Assembly (NCBI GenBank): GCA_018398765.1
Contig: JAHBMJ010000772.1
Span: forward strand, 1 to 17,500
Length of the DNA stretch: 17,500 nucleotides
Source: Chromera velia
Taxonomy: Eukaryota > Sar > Chromeraceae
Direction of reading: 5' to 3'
The notes beneath the pieces are model-generated. The model saw nothing but the letters and a program-made list of their open reading frames with translations, was not told the origin of the DNA and made no database searches. Position numbers and translations under genes: made by a program. Each line of letters starts with the position of its first letter. Within the stretch, counting starts at the first letter, position 1. Positions 16,426-17,500 of the stretch are shown piece by piece.

Positions 16426-16862
16426 AGTGAAATATGGCTTGGGTCCAGTCGGATGGACCGAGGCGATGGGCATCGCGCCCCGCCGCGCCGCCGCACTGTA
16501 TCTCTGTATATATTAGGGGATACGTGCATTTATGCAAACCATATTTTATAACATTTGTACACACTGTTATGTGCATGTGTTATAAGCAGTGCGGTGAGGA
16601 AATGATCAACTGAGAACAGGATGGGAACAGGATGTTGTGAAAATAAGAGAGTAGAGACACAATTCTCTCTGTATATACTCTTCACCAGACCTTCTGACTC
16701 TATGATCATATGAATTGATCATCCCACCTTCATTCTAGCCCGCTGTGATCTTTATGCAATACTGAGTAATGCAACACTACCTGCATTCCCCTGTAGCCTC
16801 CTTGATTCTATCTCCTAATCTTGTTCTCTCTCTCTACTAACCAATCAATCTCTAATTTCACT
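16426..16862 (+). repeat. 3' LTR of outer element
   Basis: 437 bp, AGTGAAATATGG...TCTAATTTCACT, partner of 7317-7765, followed by AAAAG. Confidence 0.93.
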
Positions 16863-16867
16863 AAAAG
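16863..16867. other. Target-site duplication of outer LTR element (right copy)
   Basis: AAAAG, identical to 7312-7316. Confidence 0.8.
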
Positions 16868-17500
16868 AATAGTGATCACTAAGTGACTAACTAGGTGACT
16901 AAGTATTAGACTAAAGGCTTACTGGACAAAGACTATGCACGTTAAAATTAATTTTCATAAAAAAAATCAGGTACATATACCCACTATATTTCAAAGTTTT
17001 TTTTCCGAATCCATAATTAATATTGCTTTGAAAACATATATCAGTGTTATGGATCATGAATAAGAAAAACACTAAGTCTTTCGATAAGCAAGATCGACCT
17101 AATAGTAAAAGCGTCCAATACAGAGTGATCGATTCAATACAGACGTGTGCCTATAAGGAAAAATTTTTTAAAATGGTCTCCAACACCCAAACGGTCTTCA
17201 AAATTATAAAGTATCTACATATTTTCTAGAACATTTTAAAATAATTTCTAATAATATTAAACATTGTTTTGTTGTTTAAACTGCATTTATAATAAGCCCA
17301 ACTATCAGAATGTATAGCAGAATTAATAATGATAATACCTAGGATGATATATATTATAATATAACTATACATTCATGTATGTACATATATATGAATAAGA
17401 TACGGAAAATTTATAATACTATAACTGATTCTTAAATTTGGTCTAATTCATGTTTGAAATTTGCTTTAAATAAATGAAAACAGTTAAAGAAATGAAAACA
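16868..17500. other. AT-rich flank, no supported gene
   Basis: From about 16,930 the sequence is strongly AT-rich. GTGACTAA-type words recur at 16,870-16,915. No RNA gene is seen. One small frame is listed separately. Confidence 0.55.
17056..17229 (+). CDS. Small ORF of unknown meaning
   Basis: ATG at 17056, TAG at 17227-17229, 57 codons in AT-rich DNA. The peptide is basic and polar (MNKKNTKSFDKQDRPNSK, then ID, CAYKEKFFKMVS). It is less AT-rich than its surroundings, a weak hint of coding. No family recognised. Confidence 0.2.
   Translation: MNKKNTKSFDKQDRPNSKSVQYRVIDSIQTCAYKEKFFKMVSNTQTVFKIIKYLHIF

Larger units (their letters stand above)
7317..16862 (+). mobile_element. Outer LTR retrotransposon, probably non-autonomous
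   Basis: Direct repeats of 449 bp (7317-7765) and 437 bp (16426-16862) bound the element. They are about 92% identical by eye, with one 12-base gap. The termini are perfect 8-bp inverted repeats, AGTGAAAT and ATTTCACT, flanked by AAAAG on both sides. A primer-binding-like TGGCGATGCC follows the left LTR, and a purine tract (AATGAGGGGGTA) precedes the right one, so transcription runs left to right. A Ty1/copia element (8421-14939) sits inside. Without it and one copy of its target duplication, the internal region is about 2,136 bp and nearly all of it is one decayed open frame. I find no protease, integrase, reverse transcriptase or RNase H motif in that part, so mobility would have depended on enzymes from another element. 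Its family is not assignable from what is seen. Confidence 0.92.

Overview
The window is eukaryotic nuclear DNA, probably from a unicellular protist. It has intron-split genes with GT-AG borders, microsatellites, long LTR retrotransposons and no bacterial-style operons. A chromerid-like alga is an impression only; nothing here fixes the species. Most of the window is about 45-50% GC, but both ends (1-420 and about 16,930-17,500) are strongly AT-rich.

Layout. 1-1300: gene-poor, with one unrecognised open frame. 1300-2600: a possible plus-strand gene in pieces, with a 66-bp (22-residue) tandem repeat at 1836-2138. 2766-4729: minus-strand exons of a dual-specificity (tyrosine/serine-threonine) phosphatase, in which four small introns, all in phase 0, separate five exons. 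The signature HCX5R loop is intact, and an acidic tail follows. The 5' exons of this gene (4980-6760) are only partly resolvable, and the interval holds a very purine-rich intron-like block. 7139-7176: a (TA)19 microsatellite.

7317-16862 is a nested mobile-element complex, three layers deep. (1) The outer layer is an LTR retrotransposon with 449/437-bp LTRs, AAAAG target duplications and LTR ends AGTGAAAT/ATTTCACT. After removal of the nested DNA its internal part is about 2.1 kb. It holds one long, decayed open frame of about 570 codons that I cannot assign to any family, and no reverse transcriptase, so it looks non-autonomous. (2) A Ty1/copia element (8421-14939; 215/214-bp LTRs; CTTGT target duplications) is inserted in that frame. 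It carries gag with a CCHC knuckle, aspartic protease, integrase, reverse transcriptase and RNase H, in the copia order. All are broken by stops and frameshifts. (3) A 571-bp element (12461-13031) with short G-rich inverted ends and a 12-bp target duplication is inserted between the copia integrase and reverse transcriptase. It carries a GC-rich, exon-like segment.

Removing each insertion plus one target-duplication copy restores the reading frame of the layer beneath, which supports the nesting order. Differences between LTR pairs are almost all transitions (56 transitions to 4 transversions by eye), and most in-frame stops are one transition away from Gln, Trp or Arg codons. This suggests decay by cytosine deamination or a RIP-like process. 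The right end, after the outer element, is AT-rich and holds one small ORF of unknown meaning.
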